Origin: Streptococcus sp. CF8_St5-11
Lineage (GTDB): Bacteria > Bacillota > Bacilli > Lactobacillales > Streptococcaceae
Assembly: GCF_024295625.1 (NCBI RefSeq)
Contig: NZ_JANCOJ010000002.1
Coordinates: forward strand, 62,001 to 126,000
Length of the DNA stretch: 64,000 nt
Direction of reading: 5' to 3'
Of this stretch, positions 27,701-34,840 are shown piece by piece. Position numbers and translations under genes: made by a program. The stretch's first letter is position 1. Each line of letters starts with the position of its first letter. The notes under the pieces were generated by a model that made no database searches, was not told the origin of the DNA, and saw nothing but the letters and a program-made list of their open reading frames with translations.

Positions 27701-28011
27701 CTAGTGATGCTGTATTTGATCGCTTAGAAGCTCTCTTTGACCAATTGGCTAATCCTAAGAGTGACAAGGCAGCCCTACTACAGGCTATCCAAGCCTTTCA
27801 GGCAGAGTTAGCAGCGGTGCCATCTGCAAGCGAAGCGGGGAAACCAGCTAGCACGGTCGAAACGCCTGTAGCTACAGAAACTCCGGTAGAAACAGAAGCA
27901 GCAGCTTCAGCAGGAAGCAAGCCTGCCACAACTGAGACAGAAACAGAGCCTGCAAGACCAGCTTCCATAGAAGAAGGCACGCCAGATGCTCCATCTTCTC
28001 AGGACCAATAG
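24733..28011 (+). CDS. pneumococcal-type histidine triad protein (Pht family)
   Basis: This 1092-aa surface protein has a signal sequence G-I-V-A-T-L-G-I-G-L-C-A-Y-A-L. Five H-x-x-H-x-H triads are visible, at about residues 82, 236, 367, 468 and 608 (for example H-G-D-H-F-H), plus an extra His/Asp/Glu-rich run at about 415-450. The region 280-345 is Pro/Ser/Thr-rich, and the C-terminal third is helical ending in a T/E/P/A-rich tail without LPXTG. Pht proteins scavenge zinc for AdcA-II and can bind complement factors. It is longer than the roughly 820-1040 aa I recall for PhtA/B/D/E. It lies in the adcAII transcript and ends at a terminator. Confidence 0.9.
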   Translation: MKKKGTIGIVATLGIGLCAYALSQQPQAKEEKKNQIQYLQAEKKASSTASSKKEDSIEAVNAKEKTQAEQIVIKITDEGFVTSHGDHFHYYSGKVPFDAIFSEELILRDPTYQLQEADIVSKVKDGYIIKRAGKYYLYLKDAQHTVNVRSIEEIAQQQKGGAKEEGETGSVQASSSHKAGKTRDFRQPSQALKEGKTLETLTAKNHSGGGYRTDDGYVFSPGDVISDTGDGFIVPHGGHYHYIPKSALSAGELAAALSVLGGQSGHQAGSSYLASPSVEAGKNQGTPNQASPSLGKQASNQPSASPTPTQTPPTTSKPATSKPSPTLSSLMEELQKAPLTSRHVESDGSVFDPSKITKWTDQGIVYPHGDHFHFIPYSSLSPLERELARQFQLLRAQGATTPAEISPNRPSSPSTKPVDHEHEHEHGDSHDHEHEHGDSHDHEHEEGHDHGFHADMVISKDEDGYMVAHGNHAHYFYKKDLSPQEIAAAEATLAGKKEEDKGQPLTDDVASYSRDASDEEKIQYISKTYGVPREAIKISNGFFVFNNPDQEYDPTHIHPYAVRKEHVRIPLETGNPELDFINELYATALRSGISPYSLQIENGQFVIPHGDHNHYIKVRSAGLADYLAHRLPTIQSPYKKGDLNKKAVEDRVNQLLAESRTLYASDPLQQRRIELILGHFLENVKSFPSNSTEGYLASLKQVDEQYIHATQAVKPKEETALDRRYQELLEQVRLLDTDTFQLKKEGLVAQLQEAYATKDSKRLEQEGKLLEAVQEMQDRTGVTSVDYLKYFYQSLSDARLKPELRTKAADLALKLYRAQAFEEAWDAKAHFMELYQTKQAIDQLFSQEKGQTYPIEKTVLDQKGSQAPSYNLAVYDFLKGLYGELDKATESRQRTSILTALSEQIQSLLPQVEDQAKRTAFEASLAQLVNETDPDKAIASGQALLREISDTIEKQKQKQTEEPQIGDVALYQQLYNQLMALHQQLQEKGASDAVFDRLEALFDQLANPKSDKAALLQAIQAFQAELAAVPSASEAGKPASTVETPVATETPVETEAAASAGSKPATTETETEPARPASIEEGTPDAPSSQDQ

Positions 28012-28018
28012 AAAATAG

Positions 28019-28051
28019 AAAATCATCTGAAAGACATTTCAGATGATTTTT
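28019..28051 (+). terminator. terminator of adcAII-pht
   Basis: AATCATCTGAAA and TTTCAGATGATT form a 12-bp perfect stem with a GACA loop and a T run. Confidence 0.88.
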
Positions 28052-28099
28052 GCGTTCTAGTGAATAGAAGAGGTGGTCTCTTTTTTCAGTTGTTGAGTC

Positions 28100-29284
28100 T
28101 CACTCCTTGTGCTCAAGGAGCAGAGGTGAGGAGGACTCGACTGCTTTTTTTCGCTTGAAAAATGCAGTCATTTGAACCAGAATACGGGGAACCGTCTGCC
28201 ATTTTTTCCAAGTTTGAACACGGGTATCGAGGAGTTGTTTGGCTAGACGTTCCAGCATTTCTCGCTCTGTGGGATCCAAATCCTGAGCATTTTGAAAGAT
28301 CTCTTTGATCTTGGAGAAATTTTTCATGTTCCTCAAATCATTGATTGAAGTAATGCCTGCATCTAAGAAGAGGCCGAAGAAGGTATCAAAGAACTTCTTG
28401 CGCTCATCCGCCGATGTTTCGCGAACCCACTGCTTCAAGGTCTCGTCGGTCTGCTGGCTATCGGGACTGGTTTGATCTAGGGTCACAAATTTATCTTTCT
28501 CAATCATCCAAGTAAAAGCGTCATGCTGGATAAAGCCACCAAAAGCTCGGCTTTTTACGATTGTAGCAGGCTCAGGGACTTCTAGCATCATGCCGACGAT
28601 GGATCCTTGGGGGACAAAGCGAAGAATGTTTGGGGACGTCCGCTGGTAGCCTTCGGTCTCGATAATGGCCCTGTTGAGGCCAGGAGCATCGTAGCTGTAG
28701 ATGGCATCGACCCGTTCAAACAGATGATTTGGAAGGTAAGAGCAGGCATAGGTTGCGAGATTGCCCCCTTTGGAGTGACCGGCTACTAAGAAGCGCCCTT
28801 TAGGAAATTCCTTCATGACGTTTTGCAGGTAGCTGGCTGCTCGCCTCTGAGCTGGGACATGATCCATATAGGTCATGTGGAAGTCTTCCTTCCAGCCGAT
28901 CAAGGTGTCATCCGTCCCTCTGAAGACAACTAAATAAACATCCATGGTAAGGCGATAGGTCATAGCCGCAAACTGCTTCTGAACATCAGGGTCATATTCG
29001 TTGACATAGTTAAGGAGTTTGATGTTTTTAAAACGCTTTGAACTAGCTAAGTCATCGACTAATTGCAGGTGTTGGTCTGTCACGATGAAATCTATGGTTC
29101 GATCGACTAGCTCTGCTGCATCAGATAAGCGGACTTCAATATTGGTCGTATCCCCTTGGGGCACGATCCGATCAAAAGGAAGATAGGTCAGCTCTGTCAG
29201 TGCTAGGACATCCAGTTCATTGAAAGGACGGTCGTATATGGAATCGTAGGTCACTTCTTTTAGGTAATAAAAAATCGTTGACAT
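28100..29284 (-). CDS. DUF2974 (Mbeg1-like) alpha/beta hydrolase
   Basis: This 394-aa cytoplasmic protein has a lipase-like alpha/beta hydrolase core: the nucleophile elbow G-H-S-K-G-G near residue 160 and a preceding V-F-R-G-T-D strand. It matches the DUF2974/Mbeg1-like family; activity and substrate are unknown. The start at 29284 (M-S-T-I-F-Y-Y-L) is chosen because GGGAGG precedes it; the open frame extends 13 codons further. An extended -10 (TGCTATACT) lies upstream on the minus strand at about 29312-29320. Confidence 0.82.
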   Translation of the reverse strand: MSTIFYYLKEVTYDSIYDRPFNELDVLALTELTYLPFDRIVPQGDTTNIEVRLSDAAELVDRTIDFIVTDQHLQLVDDLASSKRFKNIKLLNYVNEYDPDVQKQFAAMTYRLTMDVYLVVFRGTDDTLIGWKEDFHMTYMDHVPAQRRAASYLQNVMKEFPKGRFLVAGHSKGGNLATYACSYLPNHLFERVDAIYSYDAPGLNRAIIETEGYQRTSPNILRFVPQGSIVGMMLEVPEPATIVKSRAFGGFIQHDAFTWMIEKDKFVTLDQTSPDSQQTDETLKQWVRETSADERKKFFDTFFGLFLDAGITSINDLRNMKNFSKIKEIFQNAQDLDPTEREMLERLAKQLLDTRVQTWKKWQTVPRILVQMTAFFKRKKAVESSSPLLLEHKE

Positions 29285-29413
29285 CTGTGCCTCCCGTGTC
29301 TTATTTCTTTCAGTATAGCACAAAAATGGATGGAGAAAAAGCGCCTTCCATCAAGACAGTAGGAGTGAGATCTTATTTCCCTCTGAAACAGCCTTTTTCT
29401 CTGCTTCTTAATC

Positions 29414-29422
29414 TGTTATAAT
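29414..29422 (+). promoter_or_regulatory. extended -10 promoter of bceRS
   Basis: TGTTATAAT at 29414-29422, 31 bp before the response-regulator start. Confidence 0.6.
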
Positions 29423-29452
29423 AGGAAGAAGAAAAAGGAAGGAAAGAAAGCC

Positions 29453-30130
29453 ATGCATAAAATTCTCTTAGTGGAAGACGATGAAATTATCCGCCAACAG
29501 GTCAAACAATTATTGGAACAATGGGGCTATGAAGTGGTCGCAGTAGAGGATTTTATGGATGTCCTTGGGATCTTTGTCGAAACCGACCCCCACTTGATCC
29601 TCATGGATATTGGACTGCCTCTCTACAATGGTTACCACTGGTGCCAGGAGATTCGCAAGGTTTCAAAGGTTCCGATTATGTTTCTTTCCTCACGGGATCA
29701 AGCCATGGATATTGTCATGGCCATCAATATGGGTGGAGACGATTTTGTCACCAAGCCTTTTGATCAAAATGTCCTCCTTGCTAAGGTCCAAGGGCTCTTG
29801 CGCCGCTCTTACGAATTTGGGACGGATCAAAATCTGCTGGAACACCGGGGAGCCATCCTCAATCTCAAGTCTACGGACTTGGTGTATGAAGGGGAAGTCA
29901 TCAAGTTGACTAAGAATGAATTTCAGATCCTGCGCGTCCTGTTTGAGCATGCAGGCAGTATCGTGGCGCGCGATGATATGATGAAAGAGCTCTGGAATAG
30001 CGACTTCTTTATTGATGACAATACCTTGTCTGTCAATGTGGCCCGCCTTCGCAAGAAATTAGAAGAGGCTGGCTTGTCAAACTTCATTGAAACCAAGAAA
30101 GGCATCGGTTATGGGTTGGTCCATGAATAA
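29453..30130 (+). CDS. BceR-like OmpR-family response regulator
   Basis: This 225-aa regulator has a receiver domain with phospho-acceptor D52 (L-M-D-I-G-L-P), D9-D10 acid pair and the K of V-T-K-P-F near 101, then an OmpR-type winged helix (about 130-225). The following gene encodes a short intramembrane-sensing kinase and the locus includes a BceAB-type transporter, so it most likely activates peptide-antibiotic resistance genes. Candidate target sites occur at 34593-34608 and 60410-60425. It overlaps the kinase gene by 8 bp. Confidence 0.88.
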   Translation: MHKILLVEDDEIIRQQVKQLLEQWGYEVVAVEDFMDVLGIFVETDPHLILMDIGLPLYNGYHWCQEIRKVSKVPIMFLSSRDQAMDIVMAINMGGDDFVTKPFDQNVLLAKVQGLLRRSYEFGTDQNLLEHRGAILNLKSTDLVYEGEVIKLTKNEFQILRVLFEHAGSIVARDDMMKELWNSDFFIDDNTLSVNVARLRKKLEEAGLSNFIETKKGIGYGLVHE

Positions 30131-31097
30131 ATATGGAAACATCTTTTGGCAGTATGTGGTATCCCGCAGGCGCCTGCTCTATCTAGTGGTCATCTTTTTG
30201 ATGGTCGATTTGGTCTTTGCCTTTCTCTTTCCAGATACGGGGACGGTTTTCCTCTATGCGACTCTGATGCTAGGATTTTTTACCATCTGTATCTTGATCT
30301 GGGATTTCGCGATGACCTTTCAGGAGTACCGCAAAGCCTTGCTGTATGAGGAAATAGAGCTTGCCTCACCACTGGAACATCTCCTTTATGAAAAATATAC
30401 AGAAGAACAGCAGGCGCGCCTGGAGCAGGGTAAAGTAGCCCAGGCCAAGTTCAATGACCTGATGGATTACTACACCCTCTGGGTTCACCAGATTAAGACG
30501 CCCATTGCAGCAAGCCAGCTCTTGGTCCAAGATGTCGAGACACCTATTGTCAAGCAGCAGATGGAGCAGGAGCTTTTCAAGATTGACTCCTATGCCAATC
30601 TGGTTCTGCAGTACCTGCGACTGGAGAGTTTTCATGACGATCTGGTCTTAAAGCGCGTGTCGCTAGAGGACTTGGTCAAAGAAGTGGTCCGCAAATATGC
30701 CCTCTTTTTTATCCAAAAGAACTTGACAGTGAACCTGCATGATTTGGATGTCGCCGTCATTACCGATCGCAAGTGGCTTTTGGTCATCATCGAGCAACTC
30801 TTGTCCAATAGCCTCAAGTATACCAGTACAGGTGGAATTGAGATCTATTTCAAAGACCAGACCCTCTATATAAAAGACAGCGGGATTGGAATCAAAAATA
30901 GCGATGTCCTCCGCGTATTTGAGCGGGGCTTCTCCGGTTACAATGGCCACATGACTCAGCAATCCTCAGGGCTGGGGCTTTATCTGTCTAAGAAAATTGT
31001 AGAGCAATTGGGTCACAAGATTAGCCTCCACTCAGAGGTTGGCCAAGGCACAACCGTCGCTATTCGCTTTGAAGAGAAGAAGTTGGTCATGGATTAG
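30123..31097 (+). CDS. BceS-like intramembrane-sensing histidine kinase
   Basis: This 324-aa kinase has two membrane helices close together near the N-terminus (about 16-35 and 41-62) and almost no external loop, the hallmark of BceS-type kinases that read the activity of their ABC transporter. The H-box W-V-H-Q-I-K-T-P has phospho-acceptor H122. N-box and G-boxes follow (L-S-N-S-L-K-Y-T, K-D-S-G-I-G-I, S-S-G-L-G-L-Y). ATG 30123 overlaps the bceR stop; an earlier in-frame ATG at 30087 lies within bceR. Its stop is only 15 bp from the first gene of an AT-rich cassette, separating it from bceAB by about 3.7 kb. Confidence 0.9.
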   Translation: MNKYGNIFWQYVVSRRRLLYLVVIFLMVDLVFAFLFPDTGTVFLYATLMLGFFTICILIWDFAMTFQEYRKALLYEEIELASPLEHLLYEKYTEEQQARLEQGKVAQAKFNDLMDYYTLWVHQIKTPIAASQLLVQDVETPIVKQQMEQELFKIDSYANLVLQYLRLESFHDDLVLKRVSLEDLVKEVVRKYALFFIQKNLTVNLHDLDVAVITDRKWLLVIIEQLLSNSLKYTSTGGIEIYFKDQTLYIKDSGIGIKNSDVLRVFERGFSGYNGHMTQQSSGLGLYLSKKIVEQLGHKISLHSEVGQGTTVAIRFEEKKLVMD

Positions 31098-31112
31098 GAA
31101 AAAGGGATTATT

Positions 31113-32795
31113 ATGGAAAATAAAAATGAAACATTAGAGATTACTAATAATGAATTAGAATATAGCAATTTGATAGATCTACAAAGTAGTCTTCAAGTTG
31201 AGTTAAATGATATTTTAGATGAACTTTCTACAATTGAGGAGGATAGAGAAAAATTACAAAATAATAAATATCTTGAAGAGGCTATTCAAGATATCATTTG
31301 GGATCAAGTTCAAAATCAATTAGCAGTCCAAATTGGTGAAGAGTTTATTAAAGATAACAACGGACAAAAACTAGATTTACGAAAAGAAGCACATATACAA
31401 ACTGCTGAAAATTTTGATAAAGGGAAATTTATTACTCATAATGCGGATAGAAGTATCTATGAGGACAGATATAAAGATTGGCAAGGGAAATTTGAAAAAG
31501 ATGAATTTGGAAATATTCGAACACATGCAACTAGATCAGGTAAAACGGTAAATACCTTAAAAAAATTAGCTAGGAAAAAGTTTGATGAAAATAGACCAAC
31601 AGGGTCAAAAGTAAAAGGAACTCAAATGGATCACACAGTCTCTGCTGGAGAGATTATTCGTGATGCAAAGGCCAATGCCTTTATGACAGAAGAAGAACAG
31701 ATTGCTTTTGCAAATAGTAAAGCTAATCTGTACGAAATAAGGAGTGAAATTAACCAGGCTAAGGGGGATCAATCTACAACTGAATTATTAGATAATCCAA
31801 ATTCTAAAGGGCAATATGCTAGAGAAGTCCATAATATTAGCTCAAAAGAAGAAAAACAGTTAAGAGAGAAAAATAAAGAGGCGCGCACGGAATATGATCG
31901 AGTAAGAGATGAAGCTGAGAAGCGCGCCATACAGTCTGGCAAAAAATCACGACGTAAAGAGGCTTTGAAAGTGACTGGGAAGGCCTTAAAAGCTGCTGTT
32001 CTTCAATTGTTGACTGAATTTTTGAGAGAGATCGTTAAGAAGTTTATTTCTTGGTTGGGTGAAAAAGAGAAGAATTTCGGAACCTTCATTGCAAAAGTAA
32101 AGGAAGCAATTTCAAACTTTATGTCCAATCTTTCTCATCATGTTCTTGGTGTTGGGCAATCAATGGTTACGATGTTAGCAACTTCCATCATTGGGCCTGT
32201 AGTTGGAACATTTATGCAAGTTTGGACATTTATTCAGCAAGGTTGGCGATCTCTTACCGAGGCAATTGACTATTTAAAAAATCCAGAAAATAAAAATAAA
32301 AGTACAAGTGTTAAAATGCTTGAGATAGGAAAAATTATTGTTGCAGGAGTAACAGCTGCTGGAGCGATCGTTTTAAGTAGTGCGATTGGAGCAACTTTGT
32401 TATCTATTTTTCCTCCACTTGGTGTAGAAATTCCATTGCTAGGAAGTTTGTCTGGCCTGATCGGTACATTTATGGGGGCAACAGTAGCTGGTATAGCCGG
32501 TGCATTTGTCTTGAAATTAATTGATCAAATGATTGTCGACAAACAGCTTGATGAATTAACAAATAAAAAAATTGATAAATACAATAATAAACTGATTGTA
32601 CAAGACCAAATGAATGCGGTTGGAATGGCGCTTGTTCAAGTGGATAAAATGGAGTCTTTGAGTCAAATGGAGGATCGACATCACCAAGCAGCAGAAATAA
32701 TGCGGGATGAGCTTTCTTTCTTACTTGAAGAAAAAGAAAAAAATGACAATGAATTTACAGAAATCGACGCCTTGTTGGCAGAGTTAACAGATTAG
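31113..32795 (+). CDS. unknown membrane protein with an HNH-like nuclease motif (cassette gene 1)
   Basis: This 560-aa protein is not one I recognise as a whole. Residues 15-60 are acidic and probably coiled coil. A region at 165-220 has the HNH-type pattern D-H (173-174), N-S-K-A-N-L (201-206) and E-I-N-Q-A-K-G-D (212-219), matching the D-H...N-L...N-R-S-K-G-N layout of HNH nucleases but lacking zinc cysteines. A charged helix (245-285) follows, then an amphipathic and hydrophobic region with Gly-rich membrane segments at about 347-375, 404-432 and 437-470. The C-terminus is acidic and helical. It is much richer in AT than bceRS or bceAB. It is spaced 15 bp from bceS and 8 bp from gene 2, with no promoter seen, so it may use the bceRS promoter. 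A nuclease or membrane-effector role is inferred. Confidence 0.72.
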   Translation: MENKNETLEITNNELEYSNLIDLQSSLQVELNDILDELSTIEEDREKLQNNKYLEEAIQDIIWDQVQNQLAVQIGEEFIKDNNGQKLDLRKEAHIQTAENFDKGKFITHNADRSIYEDRYKDWQGKFEKDEFGNIRTHATRSGKTVNTLKKLARKKFDENRPTGSKVKGTQMDHTVSAGEIIRDAKANAFMTEEEQIAFANSKANLYEIRSEINQAKGDQSTTELLDNPNSKGQYAREVHNISSKEEKQLREKNKEARTEYDRVRDEAEKRAIQSGKKSRRKEALKVTGKALKAAVLQLLTEFLREIVKKFISWLGEKEKNFGTFIAKVKEAISNFMSNLSHHVLGVGQSMVTMLATSIIGPVVGTFMQVWTFIQQGWRSLTEAIDYLKNPENKNKSTSVKMLEIGKIIVAGVTAAGAIVLSSAIGATLLSIFPPLGVEIPLLGSLSGLIGTFMGATVAGIAGAFVLKLIDQMIVDKQLDELTNKKIDKYNNKLIVQDQMNAVGMALVQVDKMESLSQMEDRHHQAAEIMRDELSFLLEEKEKNDNEFTEIDALLAELTD

Positions 32796-32803
32796 GAGTT
32801 ATT

Positions 32804-33490
32804 ATGGAAAAGGAATTTGACTTACAAGTCAGTAATCATGATTTTAATGCAGCAAAAGAACAATTGAAAAAATTTGCTGAACAAGATGTAGAAGAGTTAA
32901 AGTTTGATAAAGTTCGTACACATGAAGATATCTTTGGATTAGAGTGGGCTGAACACGGAGTGACTGGGAAAGAACTCAATTCATTGATTGAAAAACTTCA
33001 GAAGTATTTTTCAAAGGTTTATGATCGTGATCAAAACTTAATTGAAGAATTTGGTGAAGTTTATAAAGCTTTAGAAGCATTGGATAAGGATTACATTCAG
33101 GCTATACTAACTTCTGTTTCTGCGATCAAAAAAACAAATGAAAAGATTTTAATAGAGCAAGAACGAATTGATCAGACGATTGAGAAACAAAAAGCTACCT
33201 TAATCGCCTTAAAACAGTTTAAAGAAAATGTGTCAAATCAATTATCTGAAATTGATTCTAGTCAACTTATCGGTCTTATTGAACAACTTGGGAATAGAGT
33301 TGAGACTTTGGAAAAACCTTCTAGTGATTTGAAGGATGAAAGCACAGAAATTAGTCAGTTAAAGAATGAATTAGATTCTGTAAAAAGTCAACTGAATATT
33401 CTATCAAATAAACTAATAGCTTCTTTTGCTTTGACAGGTTTAGCTACTGGGGTTGCTGTTGTGACTTTGATCATTTTATTAATGAGGTAA
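32804..33490 (+). CDS. tail-anchored coiled-coil protein (cassette gene 2)
   Basis: This 228-aa protein is unrecognised. It is strongly helical and acidic, with long heptad-like stretches (about 55-205), and ends in a single membrane helix at about 206-227 (A-S-F-A-L-T-G-L-A-T-G-V-A-V-V-T-L), leaving only Met-Arg after it. This suggests a cytosolic coiled coil anchored by its tail. It sits 8 bp after gene 1 and 4 bp before the ATPase gene and shares their low GC. It may be the scaffold joining the ATPase to the membrane protein (inference). Confidence 0.72.
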   Translation: MEKEFDLQVSNHDFNAAKEQLKKFAEQDVEELKFDKVRTHEDIFGLEWAEHGVTGKELNSLIEKLQKYFSKVYDRDQNLIEEFGEVYKALEALDKDYIQAILTSVSAIKKTNEKILIEQERIDQTIEKQKATLIALKQFKENVSNQLSEIDSSQLIGLIEQLGNRVETLEKPSSDLKDESTEISQLKNELDSVKSQLNILSNKLIASFALTGLATGVAVVTLIILLMR

Positions 33491-33494
33491 GCAA

Positions 33495-34583
33495 ATGAGC
33501 CGTTATCAGGATGAATTAATTGAACTAGCAAAAAAATTTGATATCCAAACAGATTCAAAAGGAAAATTTCTTGAACGAGTAATTATTTTGCTCAATGATT
33601 ACTCTGAAAAATTAGTCATTGATATTTTGCAATACTTGGTCATTAAAAAACAAGAGGGTTCTCAAAAGATCGCCACTCTAGCAAATCAATTGTCAGAAGC
33701 GCTTTTGAAATATGCAGGCTATGTAAGTCTAAAAGGTTATAAACAAAATAAAAATGAGCTAGTAACGGAAGAATGCTCACTTGATGATTTAAAAAAAGAA
33801 CTTGATCGATTAGTTGGTTTACAAAATGTAAAAGAAGAAGTTAATCATCTGATTTCCTATCAAAGAATACAAAAGTTAAGGAAAGAAAAAGGATTGAAAA
33901 TTCCGAATAGAACTTTGCACATGGCATTTACAGGTAACCCAGGGACAGGAAAAACAACAGTAGCTCGTATTGTTGGAAAAATGTATAAACAACTCGGATT
34001 ATTATCTAAAGGTCACTTTATTGAGGTGTCACGAACAGATTTAATTGCGGGATATCAAGGACAAACTGCTTTGAAGGTCAAAAATGTGATTGAGAAAGCA
34101 AAAGGAGGAGTTCTGTTTGTCGATGAGGCTTATAGCATTACTGAAAATGAAAATTCCGATTCTTATGGTAGAGAATGCTTAACAGAATTAACCAAGGCCT
34201 TGGAAGATTATCGAGATGATTTAGTTGTGATTGTTGCCGGCTATACGAGACCAATGGAACAGTTCTTTTCTTCAAATCCCGGGTTGAAATCTAGATTTAA
34301 TTACTTCATTGAATTTGGGAATTATGTACCAGATGAACTATTGAAAATATTAGAATTTTTGTGTCAAAAGGATGACTATAGATTAAGTGATAATCTGAAG
34401 TTGAAATTGATCAATTATTTTAAAACAAGTATCCTAAATGATGAGAAGAACTTTTCGAATGGAAGATTTGTTCGAAATATATATGAAAATCTCGTAATGA
34501 ATCAATCTGTTAGATTAGATAAAGCAAAGATAAATGATATAGCAGTTTTGTCATTACTTAGATCGTGTGATTTTGAGGCATAG
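33495..34583 (+). CDS. AAA+ ATPase of the CbxX/CfqX (SpoVK) type (cassette gene 3)
   Basis: This 362-aa ATPase has an N-terminal helical domain (about 1-95), then a CbxX-type AAA+ module: L-V-G-L-x-x-V-K-E-E-V (106-116), Walker A G-N-P-G-T-G-K-T (147-154), the pore-type segment I-A-G-Y-Q-G-Q (about 184-190), Walker B V-L-F-V-D-E-A (206-212), and sensor and arginine-finger residues near L-K-S-R-F-N. Relatives include rubisco activase CbbX, SpoVK and EccA, all hexameric remodelers. The N-terminal domain here is unlike the TPR domain of EccA. It ends the AT-rich cassette just before the bceAB control region. Confidence 0.85.
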   Translation: MSRYQDELIELAKKFDIQTDSKGKFLERVIILLNDYSEKLVIDILQYLVIKKQEGSQKIATLANQLSEALLKYAGYVSLKGYKQNKNELVTEECSLDDLKKELDRLVGLQNVKEEVNHLISYQRIQKLRKEKGLKIPNRTLHMAFTGNPGTGKTTVARIVGKMYKQLGLLSKGHFIEVSRTDLIAGYQGQTALKVKNVIEKAKGGVLFVDEAYSITENENSDSYGRECLTELTKALEDYRDDLVVIVAGYTRPMEQFFSSNPGLKSRFNYFIEFGNYVPDELLKILEFLCQKDDYRLSDNLKLKLINYFKTSILNDEKNFSNGRFVRNIYENLVMNQSVRLDKAKINDIAVLSLLRSCDFEA

Positions 34584-34592
34584 AATCTCCAT

Positions 34593-34667
34593 CTTACAAA
34601 AATGTAAGAAATAAACGGTAAAATGAAAGGTTAGGTTATGGTAGCCGCCTTTTATTTTTTATACAAT
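34593..34667 (+). promoter_or_regulatory. operator and promoter of the first bceAB operon
   Basis: CTTACAAAAATGTAAG (34593-34608) is an inverted repeat (TTACA/TGTAA) followed 54 bp later by -10 TACAAT (34662-34667). The same 16-base site, a nearby GTTATGGT motif and a TACAAT at the same distance occur before the second bceAB (60410-60484). It is a strong candidate for a BceR-type site. Confidence 0.72.
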
Positions 34668-34696
34668 AGTCTCATCAAATGAAGGAGGTCAAGAAA

Positions 34697-34825
34697 ATGA
34701 AACTCTTGAAATGGATGAAAGAACCCAAAAAGATTAAAAAACCAAATAAGCAAACCGATTTGGAAAAGGTGGAATTTGGTCGCCAAGTCCTGCACCAAAC
34801 CCAAGAATTTTTCTTGATCTACTAG
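34697..34825 (+). CDS. 42-aa basic peptide upstream of bceA
   Basis: ATG 34697 to TAG 34825 gives 42 aa. An excellent GAAGGAGGTC ribosome site lies just upstream. The N-terminal half is lysine-rich (K-E-P-K-K-I-K-K-P-N-K-Q), and it ends F-F-L-I-Y; there is no signal peptide. The bceA start lies 15 bp after its stop, so the two may be coupled. No counterpart is seen before the second bceA. Function unknown. Confidence 0.6.
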   Translation: MKLLKWMKEPKKIKKPNKQTDLEKVEFGRQVLHQTQEFFLIY

Positions 34826-34840
34826 TAAAAGGAGAAAAGT

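Noticed and set aside
33495-34583. AAA+ ATPase as EccA of a type VII secretion locus
   Set aside because: No WXG100, EssC or other T7SS gene is nearby and the N-terminal domain does not look like the EccA TPR domain.
31113-34583. Cassette as part of a prophage or conjugative element
   Set aside because: No integrase, capsid, relaxase or terminal repeats are seen; only the HNH-like motif is shared with phage proteins.
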